30,534 nt of DNA. It comes from CAYMKL01 sp964390805. GTDB lineage: Bacteria > Chloroflexota > Anaerolineae > VGOG01. Below the pieces are notes generated by a model, which ran no database searches, had not been told where the DNA came from, and saw nothing but the letters and a program-made list of their open reading frames with translations. Location of the stretch: NCBI GenBank assembly GCA_964390805.1, contig CAYMKL010000087.1, positions 1-30,534 of the forward strand, given 5' to 3'. Both the position numbers and the translations under genes were made by a program. Positions 15,271 through 22,615 of this stretch are shown here, one piece after another; the first letter of the stretch is position 1, and the number at the start of each line of letters is the position of its first letter.

Positions 15271-15717
15271 CTAATCAGCTATAGGCGCCTCCTCAGCGAT
15301 TTCGACCTCAGTGGGCGCAACTTCCTCCGCCGGCGCTTCTTCTTCCACTGGAGCTTCTCCCTCCTCCTCCAGCAATTCCTCTTCCAATGGAACGACCTCC
15401 TCGGCCAAGAATTCCTCCACAGCCGCCTCCGCCAGCAGAGATTCCAGGTTCTCCCCCTCCTTCAAGCGCGCCAAACGGTCGAGGGTGCCCCGGTTTTTCA
15501 ACAACCTGGCCACTGCATCAGTAGGCTGAGCTCCCTGCGATAGCCAGTAAAGGGCTCTATCCTCTTTTATCTGAACAGTGGGCGGGTTCGTACGTGGGTT
15601 GTAGAACCCGATAATCTCGATGAAGCGCCCGTCGCGCGGCGCTCGGGAATCGGTGACTACCACCCGGTAGCTGGGCTGCTTCTTCTTGCCCATACGACGT
15701 AGTCTGATCTTTACCAT
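15271..15717 (-). CDS. rpsP: Ribosomal protein S16 with acidic C-terminal tail
   Basis: S16 binds 16S rRNA early in 30S assembly. The conserved domain is residues 1 to about 82 (VKIRLRRMGKKKQPSYRVVV, DGRFIEIIGFYNP, LYWLSQGAQPTDAVARLLK). Residues from about 88 to 148 form a highly acidic, Glu/Pro/Ala-rich tail (VVPLEEELLEEEGEAPVEEE), making the protein much longer than the usual 80-90 aa. The frame closes with TAG, but the acidic coding character continues in the same frame to the khpA start. The 148-aa product may thus be a truncated form. AAAGGAG lies 11-12 nt before the ATG. Confidence 0.96.
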   Translation of the reverse strand: MVKIRLRRMGKKKQPSYRVVVTDSRAPRDGRFIEIIGFYNPRTNPPTVQIKEDRALYWLSQGAQPTDAVARLLKNRGTLDRLARLKEGENLESLLAEAAVEEFLAEEVVPLEEELLEEEGEAPVEEEAPAEEVAPTEVEIAEEAPIAD

Positions 15718-15756
15718 TTCTTTTTGAACTCCTTTCGGTTTGGTGTTTTCTATCAG

Positions 15757-16083
15757 CTACTTGTACTCCTCCCTCGGTGGGGAGAAGGTATCAACAACAA
15801 GGGTGCGCTTGAGAGCGGTGGCCCCGTGCTCCACATCGGCTGGGAACAGCAGACTATCCCCCGCCACGAGGACATAGGTCCGACCCTCTACATCCATGGA
15901 CAGCTCCCCTTCGACGATGTAGGTAATTTGCTCGTGGGGATGCCGATGGGCTGGAACAACCGCTCCCTCCTCGAGAGTTACGTGCACGACCATCAATCGC
16001 GTACCCCAGGAGAGGGTGCGCCGCCACACGCCCGGCACCATCTCCACCGGCTCAACGTCAGACGCTCTAACTATATCTACCAT
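15757..16083 (-). CDS. Small cupin-domain protein
   Basis: A 108-aa single cupin barrel. The metal-binding set is visible: H46, H48 and E51 from PAHRHPHEQITYIVEGE, and H86 from PADVEHGATA. Such stand-alone cupins bind metal and often act as sensors, small enzymes or sugar-isomerase-like proteins; substrate cannot be predicted. It lies between the ABC exporter and rpsP, all on the same strand, 39 bp before rpsP. It is part of the material separating ffh from rpsP. Confidence 0.88.
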   Translation of the reverse strand: MVDIVRASDVEPVEMVPGVWRRTLSWGTRLMVVHVTLEEGAVVPAHRHPHEQITYIVEGELSMDVEGRTYVLVAGDSLLFPADVEHGATALKRTLVVDTFSPPREEYK

Positions 16084-16092
16084 CTCACTATT

Positions 16093-16211
16093 TTATCCTT
16101 TCTTCAATAGTTTGGCAATTTCCCGCGAATAATCCCCCAAATCCACTATCTGCAAGTTCTCATTCAGGATCACCACATCTACATTTGCGAGCAGCAGTAG
16201 ACTCGTTATGA
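16093..16211 (-). pseudogene. Possible remnant reading frame after the permease
   Basis: In the frame immediately following the permease TGA, the minus strand is open for about 39 codons and reads LLLLANVDVVILNENLQ, then IVDLGDYSREIAKLLKKG, to a TAA at 16093-16095. The first part resembles the VDVVILN strand of minimal nucleotidyltransferases. No start codon with a ribosome site is visible. It is probably a gene fragment; a chance open frame is the alternative. Confidence 0.3.
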
Positions 16212-17456
16212 CTATTCAAACCTGAACCGCCACACCGCCAGTGCAAAAAACGCCACGGCGTAGGCGAGCAGGATGCCCACCGGAAGCAGCACCGAACTCA
16301 GCCCCAGGCCACGCAGGATGATGTTCTGGAAGCCATCCATCGCCCAGGCAGTGGGCATGAAGTGACCGATGGTTGCGAATGTCTTGCCCGTGACATCGAG
16401 CGGGAACCAGGCGCCGCCCATGGCCGAGAAGACGAACATGGCGATGAGGGCCCACATCATGACCTGCTCTTCGCCCCTACAGGTCGCGCCGATGAGCAGC
16501 CCCAGGCTGGAGACCCACAGCGCCAGCGCCACCATCACCAGCAGGATGGCCAGCGGCTCCCGCATGTAGTCCACGCCGAAGGCCAGTTGGCCGAAAGCGA
16601 CGTACAACACCTGCTGGAGGAAGACAACGATAAACATAGCCAGCACGTGGCCGGCAATCACCTGCGTTCGGGTGATAGGCGTCGTCAGCAGACGTTGCAG
16701 CGTCCTGGATCTGCGCTCCAGCACCAGCACCATCGCCGACGTATTCAGCCCGAAGACGACGAACTGGACGATCATCCCCGGCGACGACTGGGTATAGACG
16801 TTCGGCAATATCTCCTCCCCCTTCTCAGCCGACGCCCCCGACGGCTCGACTGAGCTCGCCGAAGTCTGCTCGACCGCGACGGTGAGAGGCGGCTGGAGCC
16901 AGGCCTCACTGGCCAGCGCCAGCGCCTCGTCCAGGTAGGCCCGACGGGCTGCCTCGCTCTCGAATCCCTTCCGGGCTTCAAACGCTTCCGCGCTGAGTCG
17001 GGCGGCCTCGACTGCGCCCACCAGACGGTTCGCAGCCGCCTGGACTGCGCTACTGGCCGTCTGCCCGGCCGGCGTGTTCTGATCAACGACGACCGTCAGA
17101 CGGGGTCCCTCGTCCGCGAGGACACGCTCGCCGAAGCCGGCCGGCACGATCACCGCGCCTGCCAAATCGCCATCACTCACTGAGTCGGCCGCGCTATCCG
17201 CATCATCCCCTTCCAAAACGACCGGTCGGATGGCGTCTGATGCCTCTAGCAGAGTGTACAGGCTGGTGCTGAGGGCATCGCTCTCGTCATGGCTCACAAA
17301 TCCCACGGGCAGGCCGGGGTCGCCTTCCGCGCTGGAGCCAAAGATGGTGCCAAAGAAGAGGGTGAAGAGAATGGGCATCACCACCAGAAAGAGCGCCGAT
17401 TTCCTATCTCGAACGATCTGCAACAGGTCTTTGAGGGCCAGATCAATTATGCGCAC
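16212..17456 (-). CDS. ABC-2 type exporter permease
   Basis: A 414-aa membrane subunit. The start is GTG at 17456 (MRIIDLALKDLLQIVRDRKSALF), because AGGAG lies 8 nt upstream and because the longer reading to 17630 would lie inside the next permease gene. One N-terminal membrane segment (FLVVMPILFTLFFGTIFG) is followed by an extracytoplasmic domain of about 200 residues and then about five hydrophobic segments ending in AVAFFALAVWRF, the classic ABC-2 (YhgE/YbhR-like) layout. LERRSRTLQRLLTTPITRTQVIAGH is the coupling loop. A 30-bp dispersed repeat in the extracytoplasmic domain encodes QTSASSVEPSG. It works with the paralogous permease and ATPase upstream, likely exporting a hydrophobic compound. 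Confidence 0.9.
   Translation of the reverse strand: MRIIDLALKDLLQIVRDRKSALFLVVMPILFTLFFGTIFGSSAEGDPGLPVGFVSHDESDALSTSLYTLLEASDAIRPVVLEGDDADSAADSVSDGDLAGAVIVPAGFGERVLADEGPRLTVVVDQNTPAGQTASSAVQAAANRLVGAVEAARLSAEAFEARKGFESEAARRAYLDEALALASEAWLQPPLTVAVEQTSASSVEPSGASAEKGEEILPNVYTQSSPGMIVQFVVFGLNTSAMVLVLERRSRTLQRLLTTPITRTQVIAGHVLAMFIVVFLQQVLYVAFGQLAFGVDYMREPLAILLVMVALALWVSSLGLLIGATCRGEEQVMMWALIAMFVFSAMGGAWFPLDVTGKTFATIGHFMPTAWAMDGFQNIILRGLGLSSVLLPVGILLAYAVAFFALAVWRFRFE
16839..16868. repeat. 30-bp dispersed repeat, copy 2 (inside permease gene)
   Basis: It is identical to 8841-8870 over all 30 bases. It is read in frame on the minus strand as QTSASSVEPS in the extracytoplasmic domain of the permease. 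A third, transition-diverged copy lies at 4684-4710. Confidence 0.85.
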
Positions 17457-17468
17457 GAGACGTCTCCT

Positions 17469-17495
17469 GTGGGACAAGTTGCCAACTTGTCCTAC
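17469..17495. repeat. 27-bp near-perfect palindrome between the permease genes
   Basis: GTGGGACAAGTTG (17469-17481) and CAACTTGTCCTAC (17483-17495) pair at 12 of 13 positions around one base. It includes the stop codon of the upstream permease and ends just before the Shine-Dalgarno of the next. It could be a palindromic repeat or an intercistronic processing hairpin. Confidence 0.65.
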
Positions 17496-18760
17496 GCAAA
17501 CCGTCTGCGGAAGACAAGGGCGCCGATGGCAAAGAAAACGATGCCCATCCCCACTGTGACGAGGGCCGGCAAGAGTACGTCGCTCACGCCGCCGCCCGCC
17601 AGCACCAGCTTCCATCCACGCAGTACCCAACCGTGCGGCGTAAGCAGGTTGATGGTCTCGTAAGTGGCTGGCAAGTTCTGAAAGCCGGTGGTAAACAGTC
17701 CGCCCACCATGCCGCTCAGAGTCAGTACCGTGCCCATCACCGGCCCGGCCTGGCGTGTGCTCTTGAGGAAGGACATGATAAACACGCCCAGTCCCGCCGC
17801 AGCGACAACCAGTCCCAACGCCACCAACGCCGTAGATAGAGGCTCGCCCCAGTGGATGCGGAAGATGATGGCCGAAGCCAGCATCAGTACGACCACCTGG
17901 ACGATGAGCGTCATGAAGCTGGCAGCGAACTTGCCGCCCAGGATGGCCGCTCGCGATGTGGGAGTGGTGAAGAGCCGCGCCAGGGTTCCGCCTTCGTCCT
18001 CAAGGATGATCGTCTCGGCCGTGCTGGCGCCGGTGAAAAAGGCGAAGAAGATCACCATGCCCGCCATGATCGGCCCCATCATCCCCGCGCCCTGGCTGGC
18101 AGGCCCGGCTTCGGTCGGTGGAGGCTGGATGTCGAGGACCGGGGGCGCCTCCTTGTCCCAACTCTGGCCCAGCGATTCGGCCCAGGCTCCGTACTGCATG
18201 GCGATGTCCTGCATCAGGCTGGCATCAATCGTCACCCCCCGCTGGCCCAGTTGGTCGGCTACGACGCCGGAGGCAATCTTGGTGCCAGCAAAGCCATCCA
18301 CAAACTGGCTGACTATCCCCTTGACGATGCTTGGCCCCAGCGTCAGGGTGGGGTCTTGATACAGCGTGATCGAGGCTCTACCGTCCGGCGCCAACGCGGC
18401 GGTGCTGAAATTGGGCGGGATGATGATTGCTACCCCGGCGTCCTGGCTGTCCACCGCCTCGCGGGCATCGGCCTCGTCGGTCGCCTCCGTCACCTGCAGG
18501 AGATTCGCCAGTCTCTCGTCTTGGAGGAACCCGACCAGCATTTGCCCGAAAGAGAAGCTGAGCTGCGGCCCAGGTTGATCCAGGTTGACGACCTGAACTC
18601 GCGTCACCGGCAGGTCGAAGCCGCCGTCGCCCCCCAGCCCCCCGAAAGCAGCGTAGATGATGCCGGTGATCAGCAGCGGCGCGACGAACATCATCCCCAG
18701 CGCGAACCCGCTGCGGAGGGATCGGAGCATGTCCTTGAGAGCAATGTCTAATACTTTCAT
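17492..18760 (-). CDS. ABC-2 type exporter permease
   Basis: A 422-aa paralogue of the downstream permease: MKVLDIALKDMLRSLRSGFALGMMFVAPLLITGIIYAAFGG at the N-terminus, a large extracytoplasmic domain, then several hydrophobic segments (MAGMVIFFAFFTGAS, FAASFMTLIVQVVVLMLASAIIF, LGLVVAAAGLGVFIMSF, LLPALVTVGMGIVFFAIGALVF). The coupling loop is EGGTLARLFTTPTSRAAILGGKF. Two different permeases probably form a heterodimeric exporter with one ATPase. Its start is 77 bp downstream of the ATPase stop, and the gap contains an ACGTTT-type repeat. Confidence 0.92.
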   Translation of the reverse strand: MKVLDIALKDMLRSLRSGFALGMMFVAPLLITGIIYAAFGGLGGDGGFDLPVTRVQVVNLDQPGPQLSFSFGQMLVGFLQDERLANLLQVTEATDEADAREAVDSQDAGVAIIIPPNFSTAALAPDGRASITLYQDPTLTLGPSIVKGIVSQFVDGFAGTKIASGVVADQLGQRGVTIDASLMQDIAMQYGAWAESLGQSWDKEAPPVLDIQPPPTEAGPASQGAGMMGPIMAGMVIFFAFFTGASTAETIILEDEGGTLARLFTTPTSRAAILGGKFAASFMTLIVQVVVLMLASAIIFRIHWGEPLSTALVALGLVVAAAGLGVFIMSFLKSTRQAGPVMGTVLTLSGMVGGLFTTGFQNLPATYETINLLTPHGWVLRGWKLVLAGGGVSDVLLPALVTVGMGIVFFAIGALVFRRRFA

Positions 18761-18775
18761 TGATCATCTCTTGGC

Positions 18776-18835
18776 GAGTAAAACGTAAAGCGTAAAACGT
18801 GATTACGAATTACGTTTTACTCATTACGTTTCGCG
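18776..18835. repeat. ACGTTT-word repeat between ATPase and permease genes
   Basis: GAGTAAAACGTAA (18776-18788) and TTACGTTTTACTC (18810-18822) are a perfect 13-bp inverted pair, with more AACGTAA and TTTCGCG words around it. The same word family appears at 21130-21156 and 29061-29090. It fills the intergenic gap inside the exporter operon. Confidence 0.65.
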
Positions 18836-18837
18836 TT

Positions 18838-19791
18838 TCAGTCTCGCAATGCCCGGCCTGTCAGGTGCAGAAACACTGCCTCCAGGTTGGGCTCCTGGAT
18901 CTCCACTGACGTGATGCGCACACCCGCCTGGGTGGCCGACTCGAACAGGCGTGGCAGGACGACGTTGCTGTCGCCTACCAACAGCGTCAACATTCCATCC
19001 TGGGCCGTGACCTGGTGCACCCCCTCGGTCGCCCGCCACCGCTCCAGCACCCGCTCCGACTCGGCGTTGATGGTCAGGTCAATCCGATCCAACTCGCCCA
19101 CGATCTTGACCAGCTCGTCGTGCGTGCCGTGGGCGATCACCTTGCCCTGGTCCATAACGGCGATGCGGTCGGAGAGCTCCTGGGCCTCTTCCATGTAGTG
19201 GGTGGTGTAGAGGACGGTCATCCCCTGCTGGTTGAGTTCTTTGACGTTGTCCAGGATGTTGCGCCGGCTCTGGGGATCAATGCCCACTGTCGGCTCGTCC
19301 ATGATGATGACCTGGGGGCGGTGTAGCAGGGCGATGCCGATGTTCAGCCGTCGCTTCATGCCACCGGAGAACTTGCCCACCCGTCCCTTCTGGCGTTCGG
19401 TCAGGCCGATGACTTCCAGCACCTCGTCCACCCGCTGGCGAAGCGCGGCGCCGCGCAGGCCGTACATCTTGCCCCAGAAGTTGAGGTTCTCGCGGGCGGA
19501 GAGGTCCTCGTAGAGGGCGACCTCTTGCGGGATGACACCGATGGTCGCTTTGACCGCCATCGGCTGGCGCAGGATGGAGTGACCCATCACCAGCGCGTCT
19601 CCCTGGGTTGGCTCCAACAGGCAGGCAAGCATGGAGATGATGGTGCTCTTGCCGGCCCCGTTAGGCCCCAGCAGGCTGAAGATCTCGCCCGCCCGGACGT
19701 CGAAGCTGACGCCCTGCACAGCGCGGACATCCTCGAAGTTCTTGTGTAGATCCTGTACTTGAATAGCCTTATCGTTATTCATCTCAGCCAC
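18838..19791 (-). CDS. ABC transporter ATP-binding protein (DrrA-like)
   Basis: A 317-aa cytosolic ATPase driving the two ABC-2 permeases encoded just downstream. Walker A is GPNGAGKS (42-49), signature FSGGMKRR (141-148), Walker B VIIMDEP (161-167) and switch H198 (YTTHYMEEAQ). The extra C-terminal domain of about 90 residues is usual in drug and lipid exporters of the DrrA/CcmA type. The start is GTG at 19791, which overlaps the ffh stop by 8 bp and has AAGG 7 nt upstream; an ATG at 19782 is the alternative. The overlap means that exporter synthesis is likely coupled to ffh translation. The exported compound is unknown. Confidence 0.93.
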   Translation of the reverse strand: MAEMNNDKAIQVQDLHKNFEDVRAVQGVSFDVRAGEIFSLLGPNGAGKSTIISMLACLLEPTQGDALVMGHSILRQPMAVKATIGVIPQEVALYEDLSARENLNFWGKMYGLRGAALRQRVDEVLEVIGLTERQKGRVGKFSGGMKRRLNIGIALLHRPQVIIMDEPTVGIDPQSRRNILDNVKELNQQGMTVLYTTHYMEEAQELSDRIAVMDQGKVIAHGTHDELVKIVGELDRIDLTINAESERVLERWRATEGVHQVTAQDGMLTLLVGDSNVVLPRLFESATQAGVRITSVEIQEPNLEAVFLHLTGRALRD

Positions 19792-21112
19792 CCAACTGCC
19801 TTAACATCGAAAGCGGCCCCCGCCCGCTGGTGAGTTGCTTCATCATACGCTGCATCTGGCGGAATTGGCCCAGGAGTTGGTTGATCTCCTGGACGGTGGT
19901 GCCAGAGCCCCGCGCGATGCGCCGCTTGCGGCTGGCGTTGATGATCTTGGGATTGCGCCGCTCCTCCAGGGTCATGGAGTTGATCATAGCCTCGATCCGC
20001 TTCATCTGCTGATCCGTGACCTCCGGCGACACCTGCTGGTTGGCCTGGGAAAAGCCGGGAATCATGTCCAATATCTGACTCAGGGGCCCCATCTTCTTGA
20101 CCTCGCGCAGTTGCTGCCGAAAGTCCTCCAGGTCGAATTCGCCCTTAGCCAGCTTTCTACCCACAGCCAGGGCCTGCTCCTCGTCCAGGGTCGCCTCCGC
20201 CTTCTCGATCAGGCTGAGGACATCGCCCATGCCCAGGATGCGCGAGGCCAGGCGATCGGGATGGAAAGGCTCCAGGGCATCGGTCTTCTCGCCCACGCCC
20301 AGGAATTTGATGGGCACGCCGGTCACCGATCGGATGGAGATGGCCGCTCCGCCGCGAGCGTCGCCATCGGCCTTGGTCAGGATCAGGCCCGTCAAGCCCA
20401 CCCGCTGGTTGAAGTCGCCAGCCGCTCTTACGGCGTCCTGGCCGGTCATGGAATCGGCCACCAGCAGTATTTCCTGAGGCGAGACCTTCTTCTTGATCTC
20501 GGTCAGCTCCCGCATCAGTTCCTCGTCAATGTGCAGCCGACCGCCGGTGTCTAGGATGACGATGCTACGGGCGGACTCTTCGGCCCGACGGACAGCGTTG
20601 GCGCAAACCTTCGGTGGGGGCACTTTAGTGCCTTCTTGATAGACGGGGATGTCCAACTGCTTGCCCAGCACCTCCAACTGAGTCACTGCCGCTGGCCGGC
20701 GGGGGTCGGCGGCCACCAGGAGGGGGCGATGCCCGGACTTGCGCAGCCTCAGGGCCAGCTTGGCCGCCGTGGTCGTCTTGCCCGATCCCTGAAGGCCCAC
20801 CAACATGATGACGTGAGGCGGCGCGCCCGATAAGTCGAGCTTGCTGGGCTCGCCCAGGGTCTTGATCAACTCCTCGTTGACGATCTTGACCACCTGCTGG
20901 CCTGGCGTGAGGGTCCTCATTACCTCAGTGCCGACAGCCCGCTCGCGCACCCTGGCCACGAAGTCCTTGACCACTTTGTAGTTTACGTCGGCCTCCAGGA
21001 GAGCCAGTCGCACCTCGCGCATGGCGGCGTCTACGTCGCCCTCGGAGAGCTTGCCCCGCCTGGCCAGTTTGCCGAACACATTTTGCAGCTTATCTGTCAG
21101 ATTCTCAAACAC
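19784..21112 (-). CDS. ffh: Signal recognition particle protein Ffh
   Basis: The SRP54 homologue, which binds signal sequences on ribosomes and, with 4.5S RNA, targets them to FtsY. An N domain covers about residues 1-90. GTPase motifs are G1 GLQGSGKT (106-113), DPRRPAA (136-142), G3 DTGGR (188-192) and G4 TKAD (246-249). The methionine-rich M domain follows from about 325 (MIPGF, QMKRIEAMINSMT, SRKRRIARGSG, QMQRMMKQL). At 442 aa it is full length. The G3 motif has Gly where the family almost always has Ala (DTAGR). The start is GTG, with GAGGAG about 13 nt upstream. A promoter lies at 21231-21259. The ABC ATPase overlaps its 3' end. Confidence 0.96.
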   Translation of the reverse strand: MFENLTDKLQNVFGKLARRGKLSEGDVDAAMREVRLALLEADVNYKVVKDFVARVRERAVGTEVMRTLTPGQQVVKIVNEELIKTLGEPSKLDLSGAPPHVIMLVGLQGSGKTTTAAKLALRLRKSGHRPLLVAADPRRPAAVTQLEVLGKQLDIPVYQEGTKVPPPKVCANAVRRAEESARSIVILDTGGRLHIDEELMRELTEIKKKVSPQEILLVADSMTGQDAVRAAGDFNQRVGLTGLILTKADGDARGGAAISIRSVTGVPIKFLGVGEKTDALEPFHPDRLASRILGMGDVLSLIEKAEATLDEEQALAVGRKLAKGEFDLEDFRQQLREVKKMGPLSQILDMIPGFSQANQQVSPEVTDQQMKRIEAMINSMTLEERRNPKIINASRKRRIARGSGTTVQEINQLLGQFRQMQRMMKQLTSGRGPLSMLRQLGG

Positions 21113-21129
21113 TTTGCACTCATCTCCTC

Positions 21130-21156
21130 AACGTTTTCACGTTTTACACATTACGT
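21130..21156. repeat. ACGTTT-word repeat in the ffh leader
   Basis: ACGTTTTCACGTTTTACACA followed by TTACGT belongs to the same word family as 18776-18835 and 29061-29090. It lies between the ffh promoter and start codon. Confidence 0.55.
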
Positions 21157-21230
21157 AGGTCACTCGTTCAAACAGGTAGCCATTTGCCAAGCCGATTTCT
21201 CTGCATGAACCATGCCCTAAACTGTGTGTC

Positions 21231-21259
21231 ATTGTAGTTGACTTTGGTGATTTCGTCAA
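21231..21259 (-). promoter_or_regulatory. Promoter of the ffh operon
   Basis: On the minus strand TTGACG (21254-21259) and TACAAT (21231-21236) are spaced by exactly 17 bp. The expected start is near 21224, giving a leader of about 110 nt. The -35 box overlaps the hutI stop codon. Confidence 0.65.
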
Positions 21260-22515
21260 GTAGAGAGCAACCCGCCGCCCTTTATCACCCTGTCCACTAG
21301 ATTGACACCGAAGCGATAGGGCAGATGATCATAATGGGGAACCTCCAGGACGAGGAGGTCGGCCTTCTTGCCGACCTCCAAACTCCCCACCTGATGGCCC
21401 AACCCGACGGCGTGGGCAGCGTTGATGGTAGCAGCGACGATAGCCTCGGCAGGGGTCATTCTCATGAAGCGGCAAGCCAGGGCGATGATCAGTTGCATAG
21501 ACTCGCACCAGCAAGTGCCGGGGTTGAGGTCGGTGGCCAGGGCCAAAGCTCCGCCGGAGTCAATGATCCGCCGGGCGGGGGTGTATTCGTGGTGCCCCAG
21601 CCCGAAGGGCGTGCCCGGCAAAGCAACGGCGACGGTGTTCGACCCCACCAGCAACTCGATCTCCTCGTCGGGGGTGCAGACCAGGTGGTCGGCCGATACC
21701 GCTCCCAGCTCTACCGCCAGTCTCGTGCCCCCCAGTGGCTTGAACTCGTCCGCGTGCATCTTCAGCCCGAAGCCCAGGGCTTGCGCTGCCTCCAGCACTC
21801 GCCGCGACTGCTCCAGGGTGAAGGCCCCCTCGTCGCAGAAAACGTCGCAGAAGATTTGCGATTTGCAGTTTGCAATTTGCGATTTGGTCGCTGGCAGCAT
21901 CTCCTCGACGACCAGTGCCACATACTGGTCTGCTCGGCCTTTGTACTCCTCTGGTATCGCGTGGGCGCCCAGGAAAGTGGGGACCAGGTCCACGGGGTAT
22001 TCTATGTCCAGGCGATGGATGACCTCCAACATCTTTAGCTCGTTCTCAGTATCCAGGCCGTAGCCGGTCTTGGCCTCGGCGGTGGTGGTGCCGTGGGCCA
22101 GCATCCGATCTAGCCGCGCCCGGCTCTCCTCCACTAGTTGCTCCACGCTCGCCGCACGAGTGGCTCGCACGGTGGACATGATCCCCCCGCCGTCGGCCAT
22201 GATTTCCAAGTAGGTGGCCCCTTTGACTCGCTGCTCGAACTCCCCCGCCCGGTCGCCGGCGAAGACCAGGTGGGTGTGGGGGTCAACGAATCCCGGCGTC
22301 ACCACTCTGCCCGAGGCGTCTATCTCCTCGGCGGCCGTGACCTGCCCCCGCACCTCCGACGTCGGCCCTACCAGGGCGATGAGGCCGTCCTTGACGGCCA
22401 CCGCCCCGTTTTCGATGATGCCCAACTCCCCCATCGCCGCCCCGCGCTTGGGGCCATCGGCGGTGAGGGTGAGGAGTTGGGTGGCGTTGTGGATGAGAAG
22501 GTCAACTTGGAGCAT
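21256..22515 (-). CDS. hutI: Imidazolonepropionase
   Basis: The enzyme hydrolyses imidazolone-5-propionate to formiminoglutamate, the third step of histidine degradation. It is an amidohydrolase-fold metalloenzyme: metal ligands H80 and H82 (DPHTHLVF), H254 (LKMHADEF) and an Asp in ALATDLNPGT. The YGLDTENELKMLEVI and FLGAHAIPEEY motifs are characteristic. The 419-aa length is slightly long because residues 210-221 (TKSQIANCKSQI) come from a short-word repeat within the loop before FCDVFCDEGAFT. The ATG has GAGG 7 nt upstream. The HutU gene lies about 5 kb away on the same strand; hutH is not in the window. Confidence 0.95.
   Translation of the reverse strand: MLQVDLLIHNATQLLTLTADGPKRGAAMGELGIIENGAVAVKDGLIALVGPTSEVRGQVTAAEEIDASGRVVTPGFVDPHTHLVFAGDRAGEFEQRVKGATYLEIMADGGGIMSTVRATRAASVEQLVEESRARLDRMLAHGTTTAEAKTGYGLDTENELKMLEVIHRLDIEYPVDLVPTFLGAHAIPEEYKGRADQYVALVVEEMLPATKSQIANCKSQIFCDVFCDEGAFTLEQSRRVLEAAQALGFGLKMHADEFKPLGGTRLAVELGAVSADHLVCTPDEEIELLVGSNTVAVALPGTPFGLGHHEYTPARRIIDSGGALALATDLNPGTCWCESMQLIIALACRFMRMTPAEAIVAATINAAHAVGLGHQVGSLEVGKKADLLVLEVPHYDHLPYRFGVNLVDRVIKGGGLLST
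21853..21885. repeat. ATTTGCG/ATTTGCA word repeat inside hutI
   Basis: GATTTGCGATTTGCAGTTTG followed by CAATTTGCGATTT is a run of near-identical 7-8 bp words. It is translated in frame on the minus strand as KSQIANCKSQI. Similar words are usually intergenic. Confidence 0.75.
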
Positions 22516-22576
22516 TGGAAACCTCGCTCAAATACGTCATCAGTTCTCAACTTTCCCACTGGCATAAGGCAGGTTT

Positions 22577-22605
22577 TTGACAACCTACTGGATCGGTATT
22601 ATAAT
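22577..22605 (+). promoter_or_regulatory. Perfect consensus sigma-70 promoter
   Basis: TTGACA (22577-22582) and TATAAT (22600-22605) have exactly 17 bp between them. The expected start is about 22612, so the mRNA for the antitoxin gene would have at most about 12 leader bases. AGGTT-N6-AACCT forms an inverted pair around the -35 box and could be an operator. Confidence 0.8.
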
Positions 22606-22615
22606 CTTGGTATAG

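Noticed and set aside
15271..15273. Genome-wide recoding of TAG as sense
   Set aside because: uvrB, the PflX-type gene and others end at TAG followed by non-coding sequence, so TAG works as a stop here.
17457..17630. N-terminal extension of the second permease to 17630
   Set aside because: The extra 58 residues are Arg-rich and non-hydrophobic and lie inside the upstream permease gene. GTG 17456 has a good ribosome site and starts like its paralogue.
17852..18751. 299-codon open frame opposite the ABC permease
   Set aside because: Antisense shadow rich in Arg, His, Gln and Asp; the minus strand encodes a clear membrane protein.
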